Part shown: in pieces, positions 46,818 to 59,789 of the stretch
Numbering within the stretch: position 1 is the stretch's first letter
Layout: the number at the start of each line of letters is the position of its first letter
Assembly (NCBI GenBank): GCA_003586115.2
Contig: QVOM02000023.1
Coordinates: forward strand, 6,499,977 to 6,563,976
Direction of reading: 5' to 3'
DNA from: Salvator merianae
Lineage: Eukaryota; Chordata; Lepidosauria; Squamata; Teiidae
DNA length: 64,000 bases
Translations under genes and position numbers: made by a program
The notes under the pieces: model-generated
Told to the model about the DNA's origin: nothing
The model's database searches: none
The model's input: the letters and a program-made list of their open reading frames with translations, nothing else

Positions 46818-47921
46818 TTGTTTTTTTAAAAAAAGAAACCCTACATTTTGAATAAACAGAAATAAACACAGTCAACCAGATGCCCCATCTTCTGAGTGAC
46901 ACCAACTGTCAATCAACGTATGAGGCAACCCTCGTTGATCTGTCCCTGATGGGGCTAGAACCATTATCTTAGCTCAGCAAAACTTAAAAGCAAAGCAAAG
47001 CAAAGCGCCCTCAGGTTCCCCTCCGGTTACTGGCAAACTGTGGGAAAAGTTTGCTTCTTATGCTGGTGAGAAAAACAACTGGTCAGAAACAACTCAGTCA
47101 GAATTCTCTTCCATCCTGAACACAGGTGCTAATTCTATATTAACTCCGGCTTCTCTGTACTGCACTTCAGGAGCACATACTGTAGTAGTCAGTGTCATCG
47201 GAGCTGGCTTATGCATTACTCAGCCACAAGCCGTCTGCATGCAATACGGCTTACTCCCAAGTAAGCATCAGAGAAGATTGTAGCCTGAGAGCTGAACTTG
47301 GCACAGAAACCTGGGAAATGCCCCATCCCCTGCACCGCATTACAAACGGGGTCATCTTGTTCAGCTACCAAGCCAATTCTCTGGGCCAAAACGTTCTCTT
47401 TGACTCCGATTCAGCTGGTGACGTCGGCTACTCACAAGCGACGGTGTGATTGCACAGAACTTGTCAAACAAAGAGTGAACCATGGGAAGGCTGTTTTACA
47501 GAGCAAAAACTTTGCCACTGTATAGTCTGTTCAGCTTTTTTAGAAAAGTAAACAAACCAAACTCATATTGAATGTGTGCCAGTGATGTACAGATTCCACA
47601 CATTCTGTGCTTGGATGCACACACAGAAACACACACAAGTTTCAGTTTGCTCTGCGTGACACTTGTATTGAATTCTGGATTTCTAAAATGGATTTTTTAC
47701 AATGTAATAGATAGATTGCTGAAGCTCTTGGCTCCTTTGCTTCCTATTGCCAATCTTATTTTCAATATATTGAGCCAATTTGCAGATAGCACACATCTGA
47801 ATTGCTAAGGTAATTCTTTTCCTGTGGAAATGTATGGTCATGAAAGCTGGACAGGGAGAAAAAGAATGAGAGAAAGAAAAGAGACACCTTCAAATTATAG
47901 CTCTGAAGCTCTGAAAGAAGA

Positions 47922-47961
47922 AGAAGGAGGAGGAGGAGGAGGAGGAGGAGGAGGAGGAGGA
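47922..47961 (+). repeat. (GGA)n microsatellite
   Basis: About 12 GGA units after a GAAGAA run. Confidence 0.95.
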
Positions 47962-48189
47962 GACAGAAAACAAATAACATCCAAAAATGGAAATATGAAG
48001 CCAGTCTATAAGCCTGAGTCAAAATTCCATTTATTGGCACAAACTATTCTTGATTGCACCTCCTGGTTACTTTGTTCCAATTCCCCTGACATCTGCATGG
48101 AATAAACACATCTCTTCACATATCCAGAATCCTTGGATCAAACCTAATGACTAGCCCACCTACCTCACAGGCCTCCCTTCTGTAGACTA

Positions 48190-48740
48190 GTGTGGATTAT
48201 TGGAGGTCCCTCTCTCTCCTAGCATGCTCCATCCATATGGAATGGAACATAGATCAGGTTGAGGCACTCAAAATGCCTGGACTAGCCATTTTGGACTAGC
48301 CTGGACTACTGGTAGAACTCAACATTGAGGTCTACTGGTGTGTTGGGGTAGTATACTGGACCACAGAGTCATGTGGATGGACCTCTTCTGTGATCTGGTA
48401 TACCATGGGGAACCCTTTTCAGGCCTGCCAATGAAATGGCTTCATTGTGAGACAGGCTTCCTCAATATGGTCAGCCTTTCCTCTGCCAGAAACAACCTCT
48501 CCCATTTCAGAACTGGCTGCTAAACCCGGGATGGGGTATCCTTCCCCCATCCCAGGACAAGGTCCATAAATGTGATGACGGCCAACAAAATTTGTTTTAA
48601 CAAAGGAAGAGGAAAGATGGAGACCCAACCCTGAAATGCCGTATTACAATGGCATTGAGGCCTGTCACCTTCAACCAGTAGACAGGTTGACTGGAGTCAG
48701 GATCCAACTGTACATCTCTTTCCCTTGATTAGACCGGTCA
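48190..48740. mobile_element. Degraded CCATTTTGG-type element(s)
   Basis: Contains CTAGCCATTTTGGACTAGCC, GGTCTACTGGTGTG and later ACCAGTAGACAGG. Probably one or two decayed copies; ends not resolved. Confidence 0.4.
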
Positions 48741-50104
48741 TTCTCTTTGGTCTCATACAACAAGACTGCTAGTATGTTCTTCTTTTTCTAGCTTCACTAC
48801 AGAGGTCCAGATGACAGCTGAAGAACCAGAACACTAGACCAGAGCTGCATGTCAAACAGCCAGTACAGACTTGCCCAATGCGTGAGGACATTTTGCAATC
48901 TGCTGCTATATTTATACATCCCATGTCACAAGGCCACTGTTTATTTAAGCTGGGTATGTTGGAAGAGGGATCTGTTGTGCTCCAAAGAAGTTGTGTCATC
49001 CGTTCCTTTTTCCTGCTTGAGATTGCCCTAGTGGGGACCATTCTTGTGAATGAAGTGTAAATAATGGCTGTCTTCCACTTGGAAGAGCTAGTGCGATTGA
49101 GTTTCCATGTACATCCACAAGCTGATCAATGCCAGCTAAACTAAGCAAGGCCTCCTTGGCAAACAGGGTGAAGCTCTGGGGAAGGAACATCCAACCTTCC
49201 GCTCCACCAAGACTGGGCAGAATGCTTATGCTCCTGTGAACCAAAAGCAGTGAGCAATCATCAAATCAAAGAGTTGGCTGGGATGCTTTTGGCCTTCAAA
49301 GCCGACCCCAGGTCCACTCAGCAATCCAAATCAGGACTGAAGGCTGAAGAGTTTGAGGAGGCAAAACAGGAGAGTTCATTTCACCACAGTGGAAGTTAAT
49401 GCAAAAGTTCTGACAATCACAGATATTCAAGTTGAACTTTCAAATCCATCAAGACCAGCCTGTAAAGCCCCTAGCTTGGCATACTTTTGAAGGTCACGAT
49501 CCAACTGAGTAGCCGTCAGTTCTCCGTCCCCGAGACAAACAGAATTGAACGGTATTCTTCACCTTCCATCTCGACCGTTCCATGTTGGTAAGAAAAAGTT
49601 GAATGGCAAACAGTCCCATGCTTCAAGCTTGGTAATATGGAGAACCATCACCAAGCCATGTAGATGCAGTAAAGGATGTGCAAACTTCTGTGGGCCATTG
49701 ATGACATTGAATGCCCTTTCAATAAGTTATGATTGGAGAAATCAGCTGGGGTGCAGCCAGTTATCTTAGGAGATTTCACAAAACAGGGAAGTGTGAAAGG
49801 ATCTTCTGTTTCCCCTGCAGCAGATACTGGCATTTTTTTACAACGATTACTCCCCCCTGATTCTGATATTACCATCTGAAAAGGATTCTGAAATTATCAT
49901 GATTTTGTCTTTCCTTGTTTGGGCATGAGAAAGGAAACCATGAAACCTGATACTTCAGGACCATTGGCTTTCCTCTGGAAGTTGGTTTCATGAGTTCAGT
50001 TCCTGGGTTTTGGTATCTGAAATGGCTTGATACCCTTTCTCAAGTAACACCGTGTCATTCTCTCTGTACTTTTCCTATTGTTGACGTCTGGAACCTTCTT
50101 CTCA

Positions 50105-50476
50105 CAGGGCCTTTTTGCACTTACCTGGATTGGACCATTCCAGCTGGAACTGTTCCTATTGGAAAGGTTCTCAGCTGGAGCAGTTCACCTGTCCCAGAAC
50201 AAGGCCATCCACAGGTGAATGATCTGTTCCAGGACAGCCCCCATGCTGCACTGCACTGCACTGCACCTCACCACATCACTCCAAAGCATGTATGAGCTTC
50301 GAGGCCTACTGTGAGGGTTCCAATGGGAGTCCCCAGAGGACCCATTTGGATGGTACAATTTGGTGCACCACCAAAATGGGTCCCCCTGCTAAAGGCACTC
50401 AAGAAGGCATGCACCCATCCACATGCCTTCTTCGACTGTTTCAGAACAGCAATAGCAGATGTGTAAAGGCCTCTTG
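50105..50476. mobile_element. CCATTTTGG-type inverted-repeat element
   Basis: Ends CAGGGCCTTTTTGCACTTA and GTGTAAAGGCCTCTTG. The interior has CCCATTTGGATGG and CCACCAAAATGGG as an inverted pair near 50341-50381. The outer ends are hAT-like, but no 8-bp duplication was found. Confidence 0.68.
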
Positions 50477-51498
50477 ATGCAACAGAATAAATCCATTCAG
50501 TCTCAACTATCCCTCAAACATTCTGTTTGTCCCTTCTTCGTGCTAGAGAGGGCATGAAGTGTCTAGCATTTTATTCTTAAGGGTGGTTGAGATTTAAGCA
50601 GTGCAATCCTGTCTCTCAGTCTTCACCAATCACGTATCCTCTCCAGCTGGTGGAAATGGCATGGGCTGATGGCAGTCATAGTCCAAAACATCTGGAGAAC
50701 ATTCAGTTGGTAAGGATGCTACATGTTCTTTTGCAAAAGATGTATCGTTTTCAGTGGTGCCTGTTTCCTTGTAAGTGTGCACAGAATGTTTTCCAGAAGT
50801 TCTGCAACCTAGGACTGATTTCGCTGCATGAAGTTTCTTCGACCAGTCCTCTTCCACCGGTCTGAGGCTCCTTTGTCTTTCACATAGCAGCTCCCACCCT
50901 TGCCCGATTGTGCACAAGCCAAGCCCAGAACCCCACACTCTCGAAATAACACTTTGCAGCTGTGCCAGTGGAGCAAATGTGTACAAGCTGACTTAATTAG
51001 CACAATTAAGCAAATGTTTGCCATGTTTTCAGCACTTACTAGTTCCCAACAAATATTACAGGGCAACAGAAATTGGAGATGCACTACCATAATCTGCTTC
51101 AGCTGTGAAAATCGTGCTTGAGAATTGCAGATTTCTTTTCTTAAGCATGAGCTTCAAGGAACCAGGCAGGCAGGCATCATAGTCCCAATCATTAGATCAA
51201 TTCTAAACAAAAACCTAAGGGCTGGCATAATGTATTGGCATTGACAGGTGCTTGGCAAAGGCCACAGGTTGGCATTCTTTCTTTTCACCAGTTCTGCATC
51301 CTTGTTATTTAAACTCTACTTCAGAGGCATCTAATTTGTTGTTGTTGTTGTTGTTATTCCCAAGGGTCAGGCTTACCCTTTGCCAGTACTCTGAGAGCAG
51401 CAAGCTAGCAGGAGGGAGTCCACTCCAATTTTTCACATGCCCACACACTTGCACTGTCAGATCGGCCAAGAAAAACAGGAGTTTGTTTCTGCTCACTT

Positions 51499-51800
51499 AG
51501 GGTGTTTTCACACTTACCACTGTAGAACAGGATAATTATCTGGCTCTACATTGGCATTGACCACACAGCACAGACACTGTCTGCACTGCGTGGCTGTAGT
51601 CAGCAATACCAGCAGGCTGCCAGCATTTGCAGTGTGAACGCTGGTAGCCTTGCTCGATGTTTGCCATGACTGCGACCAGGAAGTGTCCAGCTGCTGCCAT
51701 GGTGACCACCGGCACTGTGCGGTGTACATGTGCAATCGTGCAATCATGCAGGCACAGCCCCTGTGTGTGGTGGCTACTGCTGTACCATCAAAGTGCGAAT
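51499..51800. mobile_element. Inverted-repeat element related to 28894-29330
   Basis: Starts TAGGGTGTTTTCACACTTAC. It contains GCCAGCATTTGCAGTGTGAA then CGCTGGTAGCC, the same hairpin motif as at 29214-29243, and ends near AAAGTGCGAATGCACTT. The 3' border is uncertain. Confidence 0.55.
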
Positions 51801-52030
51801 GCACTTCAGCAGGAGCTGGATACTAGCACCCGATAAAGCTGTGCAGTGCTAATTAGAGGTAGGAACATATGATAAAACTGCCCAGGTGTTATCTCCAGCC
51901 TGCCTCTAGTTTACATTAAAGGCCAGAAAATGCACTTCAGAAGTACATTCACCAGACCCAGCAGCCTTGAATCAGTTTGATTCAAACCTTGAACTAGTTT
52001 GTTACTGGTCCTTGCCCCAAAATAAATATT

Positions 52031-52033
<3 letters not shown>

Positions 52034-52077
<44 letters not shown>

Positions 52078-52078
52078 C
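52034..52078 (+). repeat. (GATA)n microsatellite
   Basis: About 11 GATA units inside sequence with GTTCAAACTGG-like words on both sides. Confidence 0.97.
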
Positions 52079-53285
52079 CTTTTAAAAAGGCAAAATAGAA
52101 TGAACTCAAACTGGTTCAATTGCAACTGGGGTAATTCAACCAGTGCAGCTAACCCCCTAGGTTTTGTTTAAGTCTGCTCTAGAGTGATGGCAGTTCAGTC
52201 TCAAATTGAACTGGCCAATCCTCTCAAGCAATACGACTCTATGCTCTACTATCGGAAGAAGACCCAAGCATCCCTACTGAGCATGCTCGGTGTCAAAATA
52301 TTCTTCCCTAATGCTGCAAGAGAGAGAGAGAAGTCTGACAGTCTATATCCCTTTCCAAATGCATGCAAAGGCTTCGTTCTGTTCATCTTCCTATTCAATG
52401 CAGGATGCCATTTGGCAATGCTGAAGCCAGAAACCCATCACCCCCTCCACACTTGCACCATGCTCCCAAATGGGTTCTTTTTTTCTGCCTTCCCTGGGCC
52501 TTCTGGAGTCGAAGACTTTCCCAAAAACATTCTTCCTGGACACCCCTGGCAAAGCTAGATCCCTGGCAGCTGCCATAAACAGCCACACAAGCAGCGAATG
52601 CCAGCTCTGACCACACTTTCTCATTTAAGAAAGGTCAAAAGAACGATTTTTCACTTTAAAAACAGCTGTTTGTTGAAAGAGCAGACGTTTCTCACATGTG
52701 GGGGCAGACAGAGAAGCACAGAAGCCCTGCTCATCCTTTCTGAGGATACCAGGAAGCCTGTTTCATATTTTGGGGAGGTTTAATTTCCAAATAAATGCAT
52801 GAGAGAGGGGTCCACTAGTCTCTTGAGGGGTGAAGCAGCATGGACAAGATGCTAAGGGGTTGTGGGAGAAACATGTCCCGCCCCCCTCTTTGGTCTCCTA
52901 CAGTAAGACAGAAGCTGCCAACACTACAACACTTGAAGCACAACAATTTCCATCAGCCCAGGCCCGCTATAAAGATGCCCACAAATATCTTGCCATTCTA
53001 TCCACATTTTCTGTGGTAGGGAGTTGAAGATTCATATTTCCTGTGCTCCTCTTTGTCCCTCTGGCTTCATCCACATGGTCTGCAAAGGACGTACTCGTGA
53101 GACATGAGGTGTGGGTCCCACCACTGGGACATATAATACAATACAAAGGAAATTCTTCCCATAGGAGATCTGGAATGCAGCTGTGAGAGGTGGCCCTTCA
53201 TGTAGCTGGAAGAGGGGAAGAAGCAAATTATGCCAATTAAGAACCCCTAGATCTCTCATTGTACACTATCACCAGGATGGTAAGT

Positions 53286-53430
53286 CAGCATGATGTCTCT
53301 AAAGGTTTCGCCTTCATCTTCTGCTTGAGAATGTCCAGAAGCAAATGGTGCGTCACGGGATACTAGACTAGATGGGTTGTGGCTTGATCCAGCAAGGCTC
53401 CTCTTATGTTCTTATGTTCTTGTATTAATG
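53286..53430 (+). mobile_element. L2/CR1-type LINE, 3' tail fragment
   Basis: CTTCTGCTTGAGAATGTCCA, ACTAGACTAGATGGG, TTGATCCAGCAAGGCTCC and TTATGTTCTTATGTTCTTG. A SINE follows directly. Confidence 0.85.
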
Positions 53431-53588
53431 AGAGCCTGCATAGTGTAATGGCTTGAAAGTTGGACTTGGTTATCCACTGGGTTTGAAACCCCATTTGAAA
53501 GCTTCCTGGATTACTTGAGGTCTGTTACTGTCTCACAGGGTTGTTGTAAGAATTAAACGACAGGGAAGAGAAAGGTATGCTGTGCCTT
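53430..53588 (+). mobile_element. Sauria-type SINE
   Basis: GAGCCTGCATAGTGTAATGG is the tRNA-like head of this SINE; TGGGTTTGAAACCCC corresponds to the B-box region. The body has CTCACAGGGTTGTTGTAAG. It sits directly behind a LINE tail and directly before a palindromic MITE. Confidence 0.8.
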
Positions 53589-53591
53589 GGG

Positions 53592-53729
53592 GGCTGCATC
53601 CAGACATTCCCTATATATTCCACTATATTTGGATATTCTGGAATAAAGTATGAGTATTCCAGAATATCCGTGCTTTATTCCGGAATATCCCAATATAGCG
53701 GAATACATAAGCAATGTCTGGATGTAGCC
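53592..53729. mobile_element. Palindromic MITE, 138 bp
   Basis: Ends GGCTGCATCCAGACATT and AATGTCTGGATGTAGCC. The arms continue inward (ATTCCACTATATTTGGATAT against ATATCCCAATATAGCGGAAT), so nearly the whole element can fold back. Related to 35103-35214. Confidence 0.9.
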
Positions 53730-55057
53730 AGGCTTTTTGCAGAAAAAGCAAAAGGAATGAACTGAAATGAAATAAGAATGCCATCAATGGAATTTAAAAA
53801 AATAATGGAATAAGAATGCCATGCATTGGCAAACCTGGACTGAAAGTAATGCAGTTTTCTACAGCCTAGGACAAATTACAACTTGGCAGCAACCAACATC
53901 AAGCAAAAGGACCCAATTCTCCTATAAACATTCTGAACAAATTTTTGCTTAACATACACATTTTTGTGAACTGCAAAAAATACCTGGATATCACATTGCA
54001 TGATGATAAAAAGAAGGAGAGAGCGAGTGGGCCTGGAAAAAAGTCATTAATCTCCCATAGATGCACAGGCTGTATGACAATGTTGCTGGAAAGAATTTAA
54101 AGGCTGCATCCAGATAATAGGTTTGGGGCATTCCCAGGATGCCCCTGGAGCTCAGCAGGGAAAAGTTCCTGCCCACATCAGGCCTACTGGGCTCCTGGGG
54201 GCTGCAAAATCAGCCCTCGGCATTTGTCCTAAGTGCAAAGCATGTTAAACAACTCCAAGGCCAGATAACACCCGCATTTATCTTCTCAGCCACTGGATAG
54301 AGTGATGACTGCAGCGGAGACCAAGTATCAGCAGTGAATTGCACCCCTGCCAGTTATCCTGAACATGGCTGAATTCCAGGGTCATTTCCCATTTCATGGA
54401 GATGCCAGTCAGAAGCCTTGGAGGTATGGCGCTTTCATTCTACTGGAGGACAGGACGCGTCCCCAGGGACAAGGCATGGCTCCTACCTTCATGGCAGGAC
54501 CAGAGTTGCCTGCCACTAAGATGGTGGCCCTGAGGCCTTAGCCAGAAAGCTCCCCAAACTTTCATGATTAGTAGTAGCATTTTGAAAAAGAGAAAAAAAG
54601 AAGGGAATGCTCTCCTCCTTTGCTGACATGACAAGCTTAATGTTCAAACTTAGAGGGAACGAGAGTGTGGCTTTGGGGGCTGGCATTCCATCTCACCAGA
54701 GAATACCTCCTTGCATGTTTGGGCATTTGTGGCTTTCCGAGAACATTGCAATCTTGGAGAGCCGTTCTCATATTTAGCATGTTTGCTTGTACAGAACATG
54801 AAACCGAATTATACAAAGAAAACCATGGTGGGGCCTCATTCCGGAACCACCACACCTCCTCTCCCTTGTCATTGTCTTTTGGGCTCATTATTGTGGTCTG
54901 AAGCCAATCAAGCATAGCCTGGTGGCATATTTTTATCCTCACTCAATTGACTGGCGACATGAAGATGAGAAGCAGAGTTTTTCTTTTCTTTTTACAATTT
55001 CTTTCTTTGCAAAGAGAACTATGCAATCTTTGATGAACGAATATAGCTGTGTGTGTG

Positions 55058-55087
55058 AGACACACACACACACACACACACACACAC
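55058..55087. repeat. (CA)n microsatellite
   Basis: About 14 CA units. Confidence 0.97.
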
Positions 55088-55227
55088 TTATTTATGCTAT
55101 ATTCAGAGGTGACTGGAGCAAGAATATCATGGTATCATCGTGCATGGAAAATGGAGACAACTGCTCATGAAAATGTTGCACAGTTGTTTTGTTAGAAATG
55201 GAGAAGAAAGGGGACCAAGGAGAAGAA

Positions 55228-55286
55228 GGGGGAAGAAGAAGAAAAGGAGGAGGAGGAGGAGGAGGAGGAGGAGGAGGAGGAGGAGA
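55228..55286 (+). repeat. (GGA/GAA)n microsatellite
   Basis: GAAGAAGAAAAGG then about 14 GGA units. Confidence 0.95.
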
Positions 55287-55542
55287 GGAATGGGGACAGG
55301 GAGAGGGACAGATTCATTCAGTGGGGTCCAAACTGCTTGTCCTGGTCTACTAAAGGTAAGTGCACAAAAGCCCTGAGTAATCTTGGTAAGCAGAGTCCCC
55401 CGTTCTTGTGGGAGAATATTGTATTCCCCTGATGAGAGGGACTGACCAAGGTGCCATCTCTCCTTCTACCCATGGGAAATGCAACAGACAACAAACAAAA
55501 TTGCAGCTAGATACATAATCCCTACAGGTCCCCTACCACACT

Positions 55543-55994
55543 TTGGCCCCTTCTGAACTCACCTTGAGGTGGATCACTCCAGCTATTCTGTGCCTACTAG
55601 AGAGGTCCACATGCCCCAGAACAACGCTGTCTGCATTTGGACAACTGTTCTGGGACAGCTGCCACACTGATCCTGAAGCTCACATGAGCTTTGCAGCCAG
55701 CCTCTGATCTTTTTGACAACCAGGAATGAAAGTTCCTGGCCTCGGAGACCCTGCAGGACCTATTTTGGTGGTACCTCCAGGGCCCAGTTTAAGCAGTGGT
55801 AGGTCTCTGGTAGACTGGACTAGGAGGGAAAATTGGGCCTCTTAGTCTGCTCTATGCTCTGTCCAATGCCAATGAAGCATTCCAACAGGGGATGGGGCCT
55901 CTTTGGTCTGCACCAGTGTGCAGATGAAAGAGGCCCTGAAGAGGACTATGAAGTGTACTGTACAGGATGACAAGTAAGAGCAGGAAAACCCTTT
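55543..55994. mobile_element. CCATTTTGG-type inverted-repeat element
   Basis: Starts GGCCCCTTCTGAACTCACC and ends GTAAGAGCAGGAAAACCC. The interior has CCTATTTTGGTGGTACC and CTGGTAGACTGGACTAGG, as in sister copies. Borders approximate. Confidence 0.6.
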
Positions 55995-57411
55995 GGCTGT
56001 GTTCAGACAGAACAAAAAGGGTGACTTGGAGGCACCTCGTAGAGGCAGTGTGTGACACTCATGTTCCAAAGTCTTCTCTAATCCACCTTTCCTAGCATAG
56101 AACACTCATGAGAAAGGGGAGGGGTAGACTGCTGTGTGAACAACCCCACCTCGAAGCCGTCTCTGAGCTGCCTCAGAGATGCTTCTCTTTGTTGTGTCTG
56201 ACCACAGCCTTTGACTATTCCAAGCAGTTTGCAGATTCCTAATGTCCAATAAACCCCCAGTGGAAGCCTTAGGCTGAGGTTCTGAGCAGTGAACCTGTGA
56301 AGCCGTGAGCTGTTTCATGTGAGCTGTTTCAACTGAACTAGAAGGCCAATCCATTTGGGATCCTGCCCTGAGCAGCAGGTAAGCCAGATGGCCTCCAGAG
56401 TCCCCACCCACTCTTGTTACCTACTCATCTCCAGCTCTGTCTAACACAAGGCAGAACCAACAGAACTGTGCTTGTAGCCTAGGATCCTTCATCAGAGAAG
56501 CTGTTGAAAGCAGACATGCCTTCCTGCAGCAAAACATTGGCACTCAATTAAACCCCTCAGACGGCCTTTTAAAGCTTCACTGGGGCCTGGTAACAAGCTG
56601 GTCCCTAGCATTACAGTTTCCACTCCCTTCTTGGGCCCCAGATTCACTCTTTTCTCTAAATGGCCATGCTCAGCAGCTGAAAGGCCCTAGGTACGAGAAG
56701 CGAGTTTTGCAATGCTGTTGCCCAAGCATTTGTGGTATGGAAAAAGACAACAGCCCTTATTCCACTTCCTGCCCCCTCCTTCCTCTAAAATCACCCCCTT
56801 TGCTGAGGACAGGATGGCTTGTCTTTTCTCACCACTGTGGGGAACGTGCTGTGCCAGTGTTCCCAGCTATGGGGACAAGGAAGGGAGCTGGCGAGCTGCC
56901 CAGCCTGAGAACGAAGCATCTCAGGTTGCAACTGATTTCAGCCATGACCCACAAACATACCCTACGAGGGCTCTATTTGCAGGTGAAGGGGAGGCAGGTA
57001 GGAAGCTGCCTCGGTGCAGATCTCTTGGTTTGCAGAGGACAGCAGCCTTTAGGTGAAGGTGTCTACGGTTGCACGAGCTGTCCAACCTGAGCCTGGGTTG
57101 AAGATAAAGAGCTGCCAGAAAGGACAGCTAGAGGTCTCTGAAGCACATTCACAGTCACCCTTGTTTGGAGAGATATGCTATGTTCCTCTCCAAGGCTGCA
57201 TCCACACACATTACAGAAGAGGTTCAAATGCAGCTTATGAGTGGCAGCATGCAGACACTAGCATTTTCATCCCACCTCTAATCCACATTCAAGGCTAGAG
57301 AATTCCCTTTGGAAGTGTATTTTCACTAGAATGTGGATGCTACTTCTTCTAAGCTGCTTTTGAGTCTCTCTTTTTGTTGTTGTTTACGGTGTGAGACTGT
57401 AGCCTAAGTGA

Positions 57412-57830
57412 CTGCTGTCATGCATACACAGAAAGCCGTGGTCTGGAACAGTGCTGTCCACACAGTGGCATTGGTCCAGGCCAGCCCACAGTGTGGCCTC
57501 GAAGCCTGTGTAAGCTCCGAAGCCAGTCTCCAATGCCTAGGAAATCTGCCACTGACATGTGTCCACCACTAGTCGTGAACATGGGAGGCGTGCCTGCTGC
57601 ACACCTCCCATGTTCTGGATTAGGCTCTCTGGTACGTCAGTTGACACTTTTGATGGTGTCTATTGGTGTTCCCAATCAGGGCCTTGCTGATCAGCATCAT
57701 GCTCCATCTAATGCAGTGTTCCAGAGGGGGGCGTGGCTTCACAGGTCTGCATTGACATGCAGATCTATGCAGTCCAGATGACCACAGAGACTCCTGATCA
57801 GAATCAAGGCTCCGTGCAGAAAGGGATGGG
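57412..57830. mobile_element. Degraded member of the same element family
   Basis: Ends with CCGTGCAGAAAGGGATGGGG. The interior has GTGTCTATTGGTGTTCCC- and AAGCCTGTGTAAGC-type words seen in other copies. The 5' end is unclear. Confidence 0.45.
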
Positions 57831-57938
57831 GACAGATCATCCTACCTTTCCGAGTCTCCATTACCTGAGTTCTGATTTGAGCCTTCTATGTATGAAAGCA
57901 GACAGCTAGCTTGTCCTGAGTCTGTTGGTCTCTCTCTC

Positions 57939-57941
<3 letters not shown>

Positions 57942-57982
<41 letters not shown>
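57942..57982. repeat. (GT)n microsatellite
   Basis: About 20 GT units after CTCTCTCTCTCC. Confidence 0.97.
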
Positions 57983-57983
<1 letters not shown>

Positions 57984-58309
57984 CTCAAAAACTAAAACTA
58001 GCCAGCTTGGAGCAATTTTGTAACACCTCAAAGTCTTGATTTTTCTTTTTCTTTTTTTCTTTTCTTTCCCTCTGAACTCGGTTTCAAAAGGGGGAAAAGG
58101 TCAAAGCAAACTTGGTCATATACCCGGAGAGCAGCTTTTCTCTCTCCCTCTGCCTCCAGTTTCTTTTATCTTTTTTTATTTATTTCTTTATTATACACAC
58201 ATAGAGACATGGTACAGGGTGTCCTAGCGAATTTGGGTACTTGGTTCACCTTTCTCCTTGGATGACTTATCTTGAGTAAAACAGTAAAAGAAGATATTCA
58301 CTTACTTAG

Positions 58310-58633
58310 GGAAAGGGAAGGAAGGAAGGAAAAGAAAGCAAGAAAAAAGGAAGGAAGGAAGGAAGGAAGGAAGGAAGGAAGGAAGGAAGGAAATGAAGGA
58401 AGGAAGGAAGGATGGATGGATGGAAGGAAGGAAATAAAGGAAGGAAGGAAGGAAGAAAATAAAGGAAGGTAGGAAGGAAGGAAGGAAGGAAGGAAGGAAG
58501 GAAGGAAGGAAAGGAAGGAAGGAAGGAAGGAAGGAAGGAAGGAAGGAAGGAAGGAAGGAAAGGAAGGAAGGAAGAAAAGAAGGAAGGAAGGAAGGAAGGA
58601 AGGAAGGAAGGAAGGAAGGAAGGAAGGAAGGAA
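58310..58633 (+). repeat. (GGAA)n long tract
   Basis: About 320 bp of GGAA units with a few GATG and GAAA/T interruptions. Fully open in several frames by composition only. Confidence 0.97.
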
Positions 58634-59789
58634 TCTAAAAAGAACATCGGAACATTCACTTTCCATCTCTATTAAATTGCCTGGATATTTCTCTCTCTCT
58701 TTTCTTGTAATCCATTGTTCAGTACTGGGGCCAGACAATGATATTTTGCTGTCTGCTGTTTCACAAGAGGGTTAGGTGATGCTTCTTCACTACATATGAG
58801 TAAGGGACTACCAAGAACAAGATACTTTATCCACCGTTCTCCACATCCCAGAACCTTGGGTTACCCGAGTTCCCGGCTGGAGGAAGACCTGTACTTGAGG
58901 AGCTTATTAACTCATTTATTTTGCATCTGCTGTGTCCAGACCCTCTAAGAAAAAACCCTTGTGTCAGCATTCCTGATGCTTTCAGAGAAAGCTGGAAATT
59001 CTAGCTTTATCAGTGCACCAGCTCTGTTTCTGGTAATGGTAATTACTGGTAAGGGTAGCTGCCAGTATGTGACGTGCTAGCAAGCCATTTCAGTGTACCC
59101 AGACAGGAAACTGTCTTTGGAGAATGTGGATGTGATTTCTTTTGCATTTTATTTTCATTTGGACTTGTCTGTTACAGTGAAGCTCTGAGTGCTGTTAGAC
59201 TGTGATGCTGGAAACCATGGCAAAGTAGACACCAAATACCAGTTTGCCATGCTTTTTTGGTGTCAAAGATTAATGGTAGAATGCTGACTATCTTTCTTCT
59301 GGCAACCCATGCCACAGCAAGTTCCTGCTCCTGGCCAAGGGTGACTATGAGTCTTACACCGTTGGATCCATTCCTTCACTTGAGGGCTTGTCCTACCCAA
59401 TTTGTGGCTGAAAGGATGGAGATTTTAAAGAGATCTTCAAATTTATTTCATCAGACAGAGAGACATTGGGACAGTGAAATCACCATGCATAGAGATCACC
59501 ACCCATTATAGTGATGAATTATTTTTTTTTTCCTGATGAAATGGCAGTCAACAAACTCTGATGTTGAACAGAAGCATCAATCCTAGCTTGTGCAAATTTT
59601 AGGTAAATCTGTATCTTCTTCTGCAGTGCATTCCTGCATTTTTCAATAAAGGGACCTTCTACCCTTACCTCAGAGCTGTATTAGGGGCCCTCATATTTAG
59701 ATTCAGAGCCTCATTGGTCCACACGTTAGTGAAGATCTGTGAAGCCCCACTCAAGACTGCTACATTTTGTCTGCATTAAACAGAGCACA

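Noticed and set aside
53430..53588. tRNA-like head sequences as possible tRNA genes (also 13685 and 36388)
   Set aside because: They match the heads of squamate SINEs, lack intact acceptor and anticodon stems and continue into SINE bodies.
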